Assembly (NCBI GenBank): GCA_904419945.1
Contig: CAJFTM010000009.1
Coordinates: 36,649 to 76,163, forward strand
Direction of reading: 5' to 3'
DNA: 39,515 nt
DNA from: an uncultured Clostridia bacterium
GTDB lineage: Bacteria; Bacillota; Clostridia; Christensenellales; Borkfalkiaceae
Position 1 is the first letter of the stretch. Every line of letters starts with the position of its first letter. Both the position numbers and the translations under genes were made by a program. Positions 32,123 through 39,515 of this stretch are shown here, one piece after another. The notes beneath the pieces are model-generated. The model was not told the DNA's origin, searched no databases, and was given only the letters and a program-made list of their open reading frames with translations.

Positions 32123-32166
32123 AAAAGAAAGGGCGCCCTTTCTTTTCGGCCGGAGGCCGAAAAGAA
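32123..32166 (+). promoter_or_regulatory. Two mutually exclusive hairpins in the LytTR regulator leader
   Basis: Hairpin A is a perfect 24-nt palindrome (32123-32146) with core GGGCGCCC ending in TTTCTTTT. Hairpin B is a 12-bp stem (32140-32151 with 32155-32166, loop GGA) that uses the 3' arm of A. A has terminator character and B would disrupt it, so the leader could work as an attenuator. Confidence 0.5.
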
Positions 32167-32214
32167 TTGCATTTATCCGCTTTGGCAGTCATTCCCTTTC
32201 AAAGAGGAGGCAGA

Positions 32215-32922
32215 ATGATCCACGTCGCGATCGTAGAAGATGACCCGGAAGACACCAAGATGCTTCGTTCCTATTTGGAAGAATTTGAGCGGGAAGCAGA
32301 CGAGCGCTTCTCCGTTGCCGAATTTACGGACGGGCTCGCATTTATCGGCGATTACCGCAGCAAGTACGATCTCGTGCTGATGGACATCGATATGCCGCAC
32401 CTCAACGGCCTCACCGCCGCGAAAAAACTGCGCAAGGTGGATGAAAACGCCGTCATCATTTTCGTCACGAACATGGCGCAATATGCCATCCGCGGCTACG
32501 AGGTCGATGCGCTCGATTTTCTCGTCAAGCCGGTCACGCAGCCGCAGCTCTATTCCAAGCTGCGCAAGGCGCTGCGAAAGATCAAAAACGCGCAGAATAA
32601 AAAGCTCTTTCTGTGTACCGACGAATCCGTCCGCTGCATTTCCGTGCGGGATATCCGCTACATCGAAGTGCGCGAGCACCTGCTGACCTATCATCTCGGC
32701 GGGGAAGACATCACCGTCCGCGGTCAGATGGATAAGGTAGAGAGCGAGCTGGCGGACTGCCATTTTTACCGCATCTATTAAAGTTACCTTGTCAACCTCG
32801 ATTACGTCGTCGGGGTGGGCGCAACGACGGTGTGGGTCGGCGAGGACGATCTGTGCCTTTCCCGCGCCCGTAAAAAAGATTTTATGCAGACGCTGGCCGA
32901 TTATCTCGGCAGCGCGGTCTGA
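32215..32922 (+). pseudogene. LytTR-family response regulator interrupted by an in-frame TAA
   Basis: Phosphorylation-dependent DNA-binding regulator of the AgrA/LytR group. The receiver domain is complete: VAIVEDDPED acidic pair, phospho-acceptor in LVLMDIDMPHLNG, and FLVKPV lysine. The LytTR DNA-binding domain begins about residue 125. At 32779-32781 a TAA replaces the codon expected after CHFYRIY, where the family usually has Lys. The same frame then continues without a break as SYLVNLDYVVGV...LCLSRARKKDF to TGA 32920-32922, the standard end of a LytTR domain. So the gene is a 235-residue protein cut after 188 residues by a single nonsense change, or there is a sequencing error. GAGGAGG precedes ATG 32215. 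No histidine kinase gene is adjacent. Confidence 0.85.
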
Positions 32923-32942
32923 CCTCATTTCGATCGTATGTC

Positions 32943-32975
32943 AAAAGGGGGGCGCCCGGGGCGCTCCCCTTTTTT
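32943..32975 (+). terminator. Terminator of the LytTR regulator gene
   Basis: Stem of about 10 bp (gggg-gGCGCC with GGCGCt-cccc, one G-U) flanked by AAAA and TTTTTT at 32943-32975. A strong intrinsic terminator placed after the full-length frame, not after the internal TAA. Confidence 0.82.
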
Positions 32976-33033
32976 GACGTTGGCGGAAGAGAGTGATTTT
33001 CCTGTGAAGAGGGCGTTATTGGTTTGATAAAAA

Positions 33034-33123
33034 GGTGAAAATATCCATACGATAACCGTTCAAGGCGCGAAATCGACGGTTCAAGACAAATTTTCACCCA
33101 AGGGATCGCTTTTGTGCTATCAT
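33034..33123 (+). promoter_or_regulatory. Nested inverted repeats and extended -10 upstream of the GH3 gene
   Basis: Outer arms GGTGAAAAT (33034-33042) and ATTTTCACC (33090-33098) enclose inner arms AACCGT (33054-33059) and ACGGTT (33076-33081). The block ends 16 bp before TGC-TATCAT (33115-33123), an extended -10 with no good -35, as expected of an activator-dependent promoter. The leader from about 33130 to 33250 shows nothing else. Confidence 0.5.
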
Positions 33124-33250
33124 TCCGTACGAACCTGAGCGAATGTGCGCCCCGTGCCGGAGTCGGTCCGCGTTACTATGAATGAACGCCGTTCCTTCCC
33201 CTTCGCGGCCAGGCTGCGCATTTGCAGGAAAATTGTTTTAGGAGGGAATT

Positions 33251-36200
33251 ATGCACATTACGAAGAGTGTAGTCAAAAAGACGGCGATCGCGCTTCTGAG
33301 TGCCATCCTCGCACTGATGCTGCTGTTTGCGTTCAATACGCAGGCGATCGGCAGCGCCTTTGCGGCGGGCGAAAGCGCAAAGAAGTATTTTACCGACTTT
33401 GACTCCTACGAAGAAGAGAAGCAGGTCGCGCGCGATCTCAACGAGGTCTTCGCCGACGAGAGCTATGTCCTCATGAAGAATGAGAACAACGCCCTGCCTC
33501 TCAAGAGCAGCGAGAACATGATCAGCTTGTTTGCTACCAACAGCGAAACATTGATCTACGGCGGCTCCGGTTCCGGCGGGGGCAATTTGGATAACCCGAT
33601 CTACCTCGAGCAGGGCTTGCAGGATGCCGGCTTTGTCCTCAATCCTCGCCTCTTGGAGATCTATGCGGGTGCCGGAGATACGGCCGGCGAGCTTCCCGTC
33701 GAAGATCTCGTTGCGGCGGAAGGCTCCTATGCCATGTACGACGGCGCTGCGGTCGTCGTGATCTCCCGCACCGGTTCTGAGTTCAACGATGCGCAGATGT
33801 GGGGGCTCGATACGCACAGCAACCCGCTCGACCAGTATTACAGCCTGACCGACAACGAGAAGGAGCTCATCCAGTACGTGAAGGGCTACTTTGATAAGGT
33901 CATCGTCGTCGTCAACAGCGCACATCCCGTCGAGCTCGGCGATATCAACGACGCAGAGGGCCCGCTGAGCGTAGACGCCATCGTTTGGATGGGCCTGCCC
34001 GGCGTCACGGGCGCAGGCGCTCTCGGCCGCGTGCTCAACGGTGAGGTCAACCCTTCCGGCCATACTTCCGATATGTATCCCCGCTATTTTGCACAGGATC
34101 CGACCTGGCCCAACTTTAAGGGCAACATTCAGTCGCAGCTGTACCTCAACGATGCGGGCGAGCTCGTCATTAAGGACATCATGACCGGCGAAGAGGTCGC
34201 GGCTCCTTCCGATACCGGATTCACCAGCTACGAATATCTCAAATACGCACGCGTTTTGGACGAGGACGGCAACATCGTCACGATGGACGGCCCTTCCGCC
34301 GGCGCGCGCTACTACAACACCCTCGATTACGAAGAGGGCATCTATATGGGCTACCGCTGGTATGAGACGGCGTACGCCGAGATCGAGGCGGGCAATTACC
34401 TCCCCGGCACCGATGCGGACGAATGGTACGATGACAACGTTGTCTATCCCTTCGGCTACGGCCTCTCCTATACCACCTTCGATTGGGAGATCGCCAGCGA
34501 CAATATTCCCGACCGCGCGTTCACTCCGAACAGCGACGGCACCAACGGCGATTACCTCGAACTGGAACTCAGGGTGACCAATACCGGTTCCGTTGCGGGC
34601 AAAGATGTCGGTGAAATTTATTTCAGCGCTCCTTACTATGAGGGCGAAATCGAAAAATCTTCCGTGACGCTGGTCGAATTCGTCAAGAGCGAATTGCTCG
34701 CGCCGGGCGAATCTCAGACCATCAGAGTCTCCTTCCGCTATCAGGATATGGCGTCCTTCGACTACAATGACGCCAACGACAATGATTTCCAGGGCTATGA
34801 ACTGGAAGCAGGCACCTACACGGTCGGCGTGTACGAAGATTCGCACACCGTGGCGACCGCCGGCGACAAGGCAGCTCTCGTCGAGTTTGAGATCGGCACC
34901 GACAAGAAGTACACCAAGGATTCGACCACGGACGCCGAGATCACGACCCTCTTCACGCCCGATAAAGGGGACACCGAGTGGGACGGCACCCGTTCGGACG
35001 GCCAGTGGTACGATTCCGTCCGCTCCGAGTTCGTCTCTCCCGAATCGCAGATGACGCAGCTCTCCCGTGCGGACTTCGAGGGCACCTATCCCGAAGCGCC
35101 CACCAAGGAAGACCTCCTTTGGTCGGACGAGGCGATCCTGATCATGGATAACCAGGTCTACTACACCAGCTTCAACGACCTGCCTTCCGACCCTTGGTAT
35201 GTTTCCGAAGAGGATATCCCCGACAGCTGGACGCAGGCGAGCGAGGAAGACGTCGCGAACCGTGTGGACGGCAAGACGGAGATCCAGCTCTATGAGATGA
35301 GCGGCATTCCGTTCGACGATGCGCGCTGGGATACGTTCATGAACCAGCTCACCTACGACGAAATGCGCAGCCTCATCACCTCCAACCGCTTTAATACGCC
35401 CGCCCTCGAGGCGATCGGCAAGCCTGCGACCATCGATGCGGACGGCCCTGCGGGCTTTGCGGACTTCATGGCCGGTTCCTCGGCGGCGCCCGTGTACGAA
35501 GTCGCGCACTATTGCTGCGAGCCGCTCATGGCTGCGACTTTTAACGTCGAATTGCTCGAAGATTTCGGCACGGCGGTCGGCAACGAGGCTCTCGTCGGCA
35601 ATCAGCGCGGCGACGGCATGCCGTACAGCGGCTGGTATGCTCCCGGCATCAATATGCATCGCAGTCCCTTCGGCGGCCGCACCGGCGAGTATTTCTCGGA
35701 GGATCCCTTGCTGACCGGTATGCTCGGCGCGTACGAGATCCGCGGCGCGATGAGCAAGGGCGTCTATACGCAGGTCAAGCACTTTGCCGTCAACGAGCAG
35801 GAGACCAACCGTACCGGTATCTGTACTTGGCTGGATGAGCAGGCTCTGCGCGAAGTGTATCTCCGCCCGTTTGAGCTCGCCGTCAAGGAAGGCGGCACCA
35901 TCGGCATGATGAGTTCTTTCAACCGCATCGGCACGATGTGGACGGGCGGCGACTATCGCCTCCTGACCGAGACCTCCGCAACGAGTGGGGGTTCCGCGGC
36001 ATGGTCATCAGCGACTACAATACCGGCGGCCCGCTCAATCCGAAGCAGATGGCGTATGCCGGCGGCGATCTGAACCTCACTTCGATGGCGTTCTATCACT
36101 GGTCGCCCCGTAAATCTGACCCGAATGACATGAACATCCTGCGCAACTGCGCAAAGAACATTCTGTATGCGGTCAACAATTCCAACATCATGAATACGGA

Positions 36201-36342
36201 CGTTCTCGGTTATAATCTGCCGGTTTGGGTGGTCGTGATGATCATTGTAGACTGTGTGCTCGCCGTCGGCTTGGCCGTTTGGGGTGTGTTTGCCATTCGT
36301 AAATCCGTTCGGGCGGAAAAGCAGGCAAAAGAACGGGCATAG
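33251..36342 (+). pseudogene. Membrane-anchored GH3 beta-glucosidase with inverted domain order, frameshifted near 35971
   Basis: GH3 enzymes release glucose or xylose from beta-glycosides. The order is permuted: signal anchor (9-32), then the GH3 C-terminal domain (about 60-415: SYVLMKNENNALPL, YPFGYGLSYTTF), a fibronectin-III-like domain (430-560), and only then the N-terminal TIM domain (about 690-985: ATIDADGPAGF, INMHRSPFGGRTGEYFSEDP, KHFAVNEQET). In the first frame the sequence reads ...RLLTE then degenerates. Shifting by -1 at 35971 restores LTE-DLRNEWGFRGMVISDY with the nucleophile Asp, consistent with loss of one G from GAGGAC. A C-terminal membrane helix (NLPVWVVVMIIVDCV...) and basic tail follow. 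Inverted GH3 proteins are known from rumen Firmicutes. AGGAGGG sets ATG 33251. Confidence 0.88.
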
Positions 36343-36435
36343 CCTCGTATGAGCCTCCGCCGGCCGCCGCATCATATGCGGCAACCGGAGCCGTGCGGCG
36401 GCTTGTGCAGGCTGCCGTGCGGAAAATAAAAAGGG

Positions 36436-36472
36436 CGCCCCGTTCCGGGCCAAACCGGAACGGGGCGTTTTT
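36436..36472. terminator. Bidirectional terminator between GH3 and the convergent membrane-protein gene
   Basis: 13-bp stem (36436-36448 with 36455-36467), loop GCCAAA, then TTTTT; AAAAA lies on the left side for the minus strand. Confidence 0.88.
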
Positions 36473-36527
36473 CACTTTCAAAAGTTTTTGCATTCCTTAA
36501 TTATATAATAAGGAAAAGCGCCGGGAG

Positions 36528-37361
36528 TTATGGCGCGGGCCGATCGTGTTCGGCGGAGGGCCCGCCGAGGTATTCGCTCAGACCTTCGCCGCGCACGCGC
36601 TCTGCGTTATTTTCGGCAAGGCGGGCAAGCAGGGGCAGTTTTTGTCTGCGCCGCTTCAGCTGTTCGGTAAAGAGGGAGGACCATGCGAGGAAGATGAAAT
36701 AGATATAGGGCATGCCGAGGTTGGTCTCCAGCAGCGAATTGGTCACCAGTGTGAGGATCTTGTCCGAAAAGTTTTCAAAGCCCGCGCTGCGGATGCCGCC
36801 CAGCAGCAGCCCCGCCTCCCAGCCGAATTGCACCAGTATGCCGATGGCGAGGAGCCATAGGATATCGATACGGAGGGCCTTTTCGCGGTGTGCCAAATTC
36901 CATACGATCAGGCCGAGGTATCCGGCAAACAGTAAAATCGCCATATACCCGTGGTAAGAGCCCGTCGTGCGCTGGATGACGATGGGCTCGCCGCTCCCAA
37001 ATGTTGCCGCGATCATGGGCGCGCACAGCCACCAAAAGAGGATGAGAGCCGACCATTCGAGCAGTCGTTTGTCCTTTGAGATCCAAAGCCAGATCCATGC
37101 AAAATTTGTAAAGCCGTAGCTCATCGACATCCACAGGAGGACCCAAAACAGGCTGTATCCTTCCGAAATGGTGCGCGCGTGAAATACGAGGTGAAACAGG
37201 CCGTAGTCGACGGCAAAATATACAAGTCCGAAAAACAGCCCCACCAGTACGGTCATGTATTTCTTTTTCCAAAGCAAAAGTCCCGCCAGCACGAGCAAAA
37301 AACCGATGTCCAGCCAAATATACAGCGGGTCAAACTGCCGCCGCGCGATGATGTCTTCCAT
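36528..37361 (-). CDS. Multi-pass membrane protein of unknown function
   Basis: A 277-residue protein with about seven hydrophobic segments, rich in Trp and Phe: YIWLDIGFLLVLAGLLLW, MTVLVGLFFGLVYFAVDYGL, SLFWVLLWMSMSYGFTNFAW, LEWSALILFWWLCAPMIAAT, and more to about residue 240, then a charged cytoplasmic tail. I do not recognise the family. The start is ATG 37361 with GGGAAGG 8 nt upstream; the open frame extends upstream through the promoter and cannot be translated from there. It has a perfect-consensus promoter with a palindrome over the start site, so it is probably tightly repressed until induced. Confidence 0.75.
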   Translation of the reverse strand: MEDIIARRQFDPLYIWLDIGFLLVLAGLLLWKKKYMTVLVGLFFGLVYFAVDYGLFHLVFHARTISEGYSLFWVLLWMSMSYGFTNFAWIWLWISKDKRLLEWSALILFWWLCAPMIAATFGSGEPIVIQRTTGSYHGYMAILLFAGYLGLIVWNLAHREKALRIDILWLLAIGILVQFGWEAGLLLGGIRSAGFENFSDKILTLVTNSLLETNLGMPYIYFIFLAWSSLFTEQLKRRRQKLPLLARLAENNAERVRGEGLSEYLGGPSAEHDRPAP

Positions 37362-37384
37362 TTGATACCTTCCCTGGCAATGTA

Positions 37385-37404
37385 TGTCATAAAAACTTAT
37401 GACA
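37385..37404. promoter_or_regulatory. Palindromic operator over the transcription start of the membrane-protein gene
   Basis: TGTCATAA-AAAC-TTATGACA: 8-bp perfect arms, lying at about +1 of the promoter at 37410-37438 on the minus strand. Position and symmetry suggest a dimeric repressor site. Confidence 0.65.
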
Positions 37405-37409
37405 CATAT

Positions 37410-37438
37410 ATTATAAAGAGAAGTGCGTCCGCTGTCAA
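37410..37438 (-). promoter_or_regulatory. Perfect-consensus promoter of the membrane-protein gene
   Basis: On the minus strand: TTGACA (37438-37433), 17-bp spacer, TATAAT (37415-37410). Confidence 0.9.
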
Positions 37439-37538
37439 TCTCCGCGGGCACATCTTTGAAAAATCCTGCATGGTCCGAGCGGTAAGTGCGCGGCAAACGG
37501 CCGCGTTCCATCCCGTTTGAATAAAAATTGCAAATGCC

Positions 37539-37567
37539 TTGCGCATACGGTACATCTGTGGTATACT
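37539..37567 (+). promoter_or_regulatory. Promoter of the 118-residue membrane protein gene
   Basis: -35 TTGCGC (37539-37544), 17-bp spacer ending TGG, -10 TATACT (37562-37567): an extended -10. Confidence 0.72.
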
Positions 37568-37645
37568 GTAATCGGCCGGAAAGCGGCTTAAACGTTACTG
37601 AAGACGGCGCGTTATCTTGCTGCTGCGGAAAAGGGAGGAGAAGTG

Positions 37646-38002
37646 ATGAGGGAAAATCCACTGCTTACAGCATGGAGCGAGGGGCGCGTGCCCCGGCCGC
37701 CCGAGGGCAAACGCACCCGCAACGGGCTCATCCTGCTGGCTGTTTTAATGGCTGTTTTGATCGCGGCTTTCGTATTGCCGATCCTCGTCTCTGCGCTGGA
37801 CCAGTTTCATCCGGGCAGCGTGCGCGGTATCAGCCCGGGCGATACGCGCGAGCAGGTCATGGAACAGCTCGGCGTCACGGGCAGCTTCCCCTGGTGGGCG
37901 GCGCCGCTGCTGTGCAGCATCCCGTACCTGCTCGCTGCGCTCGCACTCTTTGGCGCGTACGCCGTCTACCGCCGCGTCTGCCGCTCCGCCCCGCGTGCAT
38001 AG
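37646..38002 (+). CDS. Small two-helix membrane protein with a BamE/SmpA-like motif
   Basis: A 118-residue protein: charged N-terminus, membrane helix (about 28-50), a loop reading GISPGDTREQVMEQLGVTG, then a second helix (about 84-107) and a basic tail. The loop resembles the short GxxxxxVxxxLG motif of SmpA/BamE-like lipoproteins and related clostridial small membrane proteins, a weak similarity; function unknown. GGGAGGAG precedes ATG 37646, preferred over GTG 37643 because of spacing. Monocistronic. Confidence 0.68.
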   Translation: MRENPLLTAWSEGRVPRPPEGKRTRNGLILLAVLMAVLIAAFVLPILVSALDQFHPGSVRGISPGDTREQVMEQLGVTGSFPWWAAPLLCSIPYLLAALALFGAYAVYRRVCRSAPRA

Positions 38003-38051
38003 CCTTTGCGCGCACGATACGAAGAATGCCGCCGCCCGCTTCGGCCGTGCA

Positions 38052-38093
38052 GCCCGCCGCCCGCTCCGTTTCGGAGCGGGCGGCGGGCGTTTT
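38052..38093 (+). terminator. Terminator of the small membrane protein gene
   Basis: 17-bp GC stem (38052-38068 with 38072-38088), loop TTT, then GTTTT. The last 15 bases (38079-38093) are repeated exactly at 38115-38129, so the left arm could pair with either copy. Confidence 0.83.
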
Positions 38094-38181
38094 GCGGCAG
38101 ACAAGCGTCGGTTCGGCGGCGGGCGTTTTTGGTCGGTTCGAAGGAACACACGTTCCCGCAAATTGCGGCAAGCTCATTCAT

Positions 38182-38212
38182 ATATTACAAATATATTGCA
38201 ATTATATTACAA
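38182..38212 (+). promoter_or_regulatory. Three 11-bp-spaced direct repeats upstream of a promoter
   Basis: ATATTACAA (38182-38190), ATATTGCAA (38193-38201), ATATTACAA (38204-38212): exact 11-bp period, ending 7 bp before the -35. The pitch is that of OmpR/PhoB-type winged-helix regulators bound head to tail on one face of DNA. Confidence 0.7.
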
Positions 38213-38219
38213 TTTAATG

Positions 38220-38248
38220 TTGAATGGCAGCGAAAGCCGTGCTATAAT
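38220..38248 (+). promoter_or_regulatory. Promoter of the secreted hypothetical gene
   Basis: -35 TTGAAT (38220-38225), 17-bp spacer ending TGC, -10 TATAAT (38243-38248). Confidence 0.82.
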
Positions 38249-38280
38249 AAAGTTACAAAATCTGTAGGGGGGGAATTTGT

Positions 38281-39336
38281 ATGAAAGTCAAAAGACTAGT
38301 CTGTATGTCGTTGGTTGTAGCAATGTTTTTGCTTGTCTACCTGTTCGGGTCGCTGATAGCGATCCCGGCGAAAGCGGCAACGCAAGAGAGGGATGTATCT
38401 TATAGCGCAGATTATACCATCAACAGCGAATATATTGATTCTTATTTGGAAACGAAAGATGTTGCCGAGGATGATGGACGTATTCAGGAATTATTCATGG
38501 AACGTTCGGATGTTGTATCTGCCATGCAATTTGAAAATTCACAAGAACTTGAGAGTAAATTGGCGGAAATTGATTCTGAACTTCAACAGCTCAGCGTCTA
38601 TAAAGCGTCAAATAATGAGGTTTCCAAAATTTTTTCATCGGGCGAAACAGCAACCATGCAGACACAAGATTTAAATCCCCCGACATATCCACCAGAAGAT
38701 ACGGAAACGATTGACTGGTACTCTACTCAACTTAATAAACAATACGATGGACAAACGTACAGAATATTTATGATGATGGCATCTCCCACTTCAAAAAAAG
38801 GGAAATTGTATAATATTGTTACTAAAAATAATTATTTTAAGAATTGCGATTTCACTAATTTAGTTTTTGATTTCTTTTTGGATGATGTTGTTGGGACTGT
38901 TCCATATATTTCTTGGATACCTTTTGACTTAATTATACCTGACATCGAAGTTATAAATTTAGATGATGTAACATTTAATACTTCATTGGTTAGCAATACA
39001 ACCATGATGTATATATTTATCTATCATGAAGATTTTAAGGCTTGGGATCTTACGATGGCAACGCATTATACGAGCGTTACCTCCAGTACTACTTATCTTT
39101 TCTTAGATGAATACGGTGTTACACATCCAGAGACGCATAACAAAATTTTTAATGTTCATGCACTGTATTATGACAATATTAATCATGCGATTGGTTTTTT
39201 TAGAGAAAATCGCGAGCATAAATATGTTTCCGGGCATCCAATGATCGATTCTATCCCTGGTATTACAGAAGTGATAGAGGGAACAGAAATCTATTTGCAA
39301 TTTCAGTTTTATCCGTTGCCGGCGGTTTTATATTGA
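38281..39336 (+). CDS. Secreted hypothetical protein, AT-rich
   Basis: A 351-residue protein with a Sec signal peptide (VKRLVCMSLVVAMFLLVYLF, probable cleavage after AKA near 33) and no further clear membrane anchor. After it comes a Glu-rich, probably helical region (about 55-115), a Pro/Thr linker around 130 (LNPPTYPPEDTE), then a beta-rich, aromatic C-terminal domain to residue 351. I do not recognise the family. Base composition is clearly more AT-rich than in the surrounding genes, as in the AT-rich island and the LRR part of the second BspA-like gene, suggesting later acquisition. AGGGGGGG precedes ATG 38281. Direct repeats upstream suggest control by a response regulator. Confidence 0.75.
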   Translation: MKVKRLVCMSLVVAMFLLVYLFGSLIAIPAKAATQERDVSYSADYTINSEYIDSYLETKDVAEDDGRIQELFMERSDVVSAMQFENSQELESKLAEIDSELQQLSVYKASNNEVSKIFSSGETATMQTQDLNPPTYPPEDTETIDWYSTQLNKQYDGQTYRIFMMMASPTSKKGKLYNIVTKNNYFKNCDFTNLVFDFFLDDVVGTVPYISWIPFDLIIPDIEVINLDDVTFNTSLVSNTTMMYIFIYHEDFKAWDLTMATHYTSVTSSTTYLFLDEYGVTHPETHNKIFNVHALYYDNINHAIGFFRENREHKYVSGHPMIDSIPGITEVIEGTEIYLQFQFYPLPAVLY

Positions 39337-39359
39337 ATGATGTAAAGAGGAAATCGAAG

Positions 39360-39515
39360 ATGGTCAAAAGAGTTATCACCCGGATCGTTGCGATCGTTTT
39401 GCTCATCGGGATCGTCGGCGGGCTCGCGGCGTGGCTGACGGTCAACCTCGTCACTCATCCGCTCGCTTCTTTTGAAAGAGAAGATATATCCATTCTTCTG
39501 ATCACCCACTATGAA
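39360..39515 (+). CDS. N-terminus of a membrane-anchored protein, cut by the window end
   Basis: 52 codons are visible: MVKRVITRIVAIVLLIGIVG, then GLAAWLTVNLVTHPLASFER and a start of a soluble domain, ISILLITHYE. One N-terminal membrane helix suggests an anchored or exported protein. The start lies 23 bp after the preceding stop, with AAAGAGG at about 39344-39350, so the two genes may be co-transcribed. GC content is back to the window norm. No function can be assigned. Confidence 0.6.
   Translation, partial: MVKRVITRIVAIVLLIGIVGGLAAWLTVNLVTHPLASFEREDISILLITHYE

Noticed and set aside
32779-32781. Recoded stop (selenocysteine or pyrrolysine) in the LytTR gene
   Set aside because: The codon is TAA, not TGA or TAG, and no recoding hairpin follows.
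33176-35782. 868-codon minus-strand frame across the GH3 gene
   Set aside because: Low-information composition without a start signal; the plus strand encodes recognisable GH3 domains.
35955-35985. Programmed -1 frameshift in the GH3 gene
   Set aside because: No X-XXY-YYZ slippery heptamer or downstream pseudoknot is visible; one lost G explains the break more simply.
1-39515. tRNA, rRNA, prophage, insertion sequence or known riboswitch
   Set aside because: I saw no tRNA T-loop context with cloverleaf, no rRNA core sequence, no transposase or integrase motif, and no consensus of the common riboswitch classes.

Overview
The window is GC-rich, densely packed and tRNA-free. It looks like a chromosomal segment of a low-motility, anaerobic Clostridia-type Firmicute, possibly a gut lineage near Christensenellales. 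The supporting traits are BspA-like surface lipoproteins with HEHxFxxW/CxxC repeats, an Fe-S aldo-keto reductase, a ferritin, an inverted-domain GH3 enzyme, and sigma-A promoters of near-consensus type with 17-bp spacers. The taxonomic placement is inference.

Layout. 1-4755 (+): a housekeeping operon for tRNA t6A modification and ribosome acetylation (end of a probable tsaE, tsaB, rimI), an alpha/beta hydrolase, a membrane-anchored MurF-like ligase and a D-Ala-D-Ala ligase; the last two make and attach the D-Ala-D-Ala of peptidoglycan. 4884-6092 (+): NADP isocitrate dehydrogenase. 6278-8911 and 15881-18346 (+): two paralogous leucine-rich-repeat lipoproteins. They have the same promoter hexamers and nearly the same terminator and flank a block with an XRE/membrane regulator (-), an aquaporin (+), a PurF-like protein lacking glutaminase residues (-), a flavodoxin-like reductase, an Fe-S aldo-keto reductase and an ECF S component. 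18559-22772 (+): a GT2-HAD glycosyltransferase and a polysaccharide pyruvyltransferase. 22882-25859 (+): a DUF3810 metalloprotease-like protein, an M16 peptidase and a ferritin. 25913-26632: an AT-rich island with a small XRE regulator. 26706-31882 (-): a ferritin-like hypothetical protein, then a five-gene glycan operon (priming sugar transferase, GT4, ABC permease, ABC ATPase, UDP-galactopyranose mutase). 32215-36342 (+): a LytTR response regulator cut by an in-frame TAA and a frameshifted membrane-anchored GH3 beta-glucosidase. 36528-39515: small membrane and secreted proteins of unknown function with well-defined promoters and operator-like repeats.

The most unusual item is at 15656-15832: a good promoter whose predicted start falls on the first base of a long two-tier hairpin. 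The apical loop can form a 7-bp pseudoknot with downstream sequence, and the unit ends in a strong intrinsic terminator 48 bp before the second BspA-like gene. It looks like an undescribed small RNA or a structured attenuator leader. Other points of interest are the glutaminase-dead PurF-like protein, two broken genes side by side (LytTR regulator and GH3), three 11-bp-spaced direct repeats abutting a promoter at 38182-38212, and a palindrome over the start site of a consensus promoter at 37385-37404. All calls come from reading the sequence; no database search or folding program was run.
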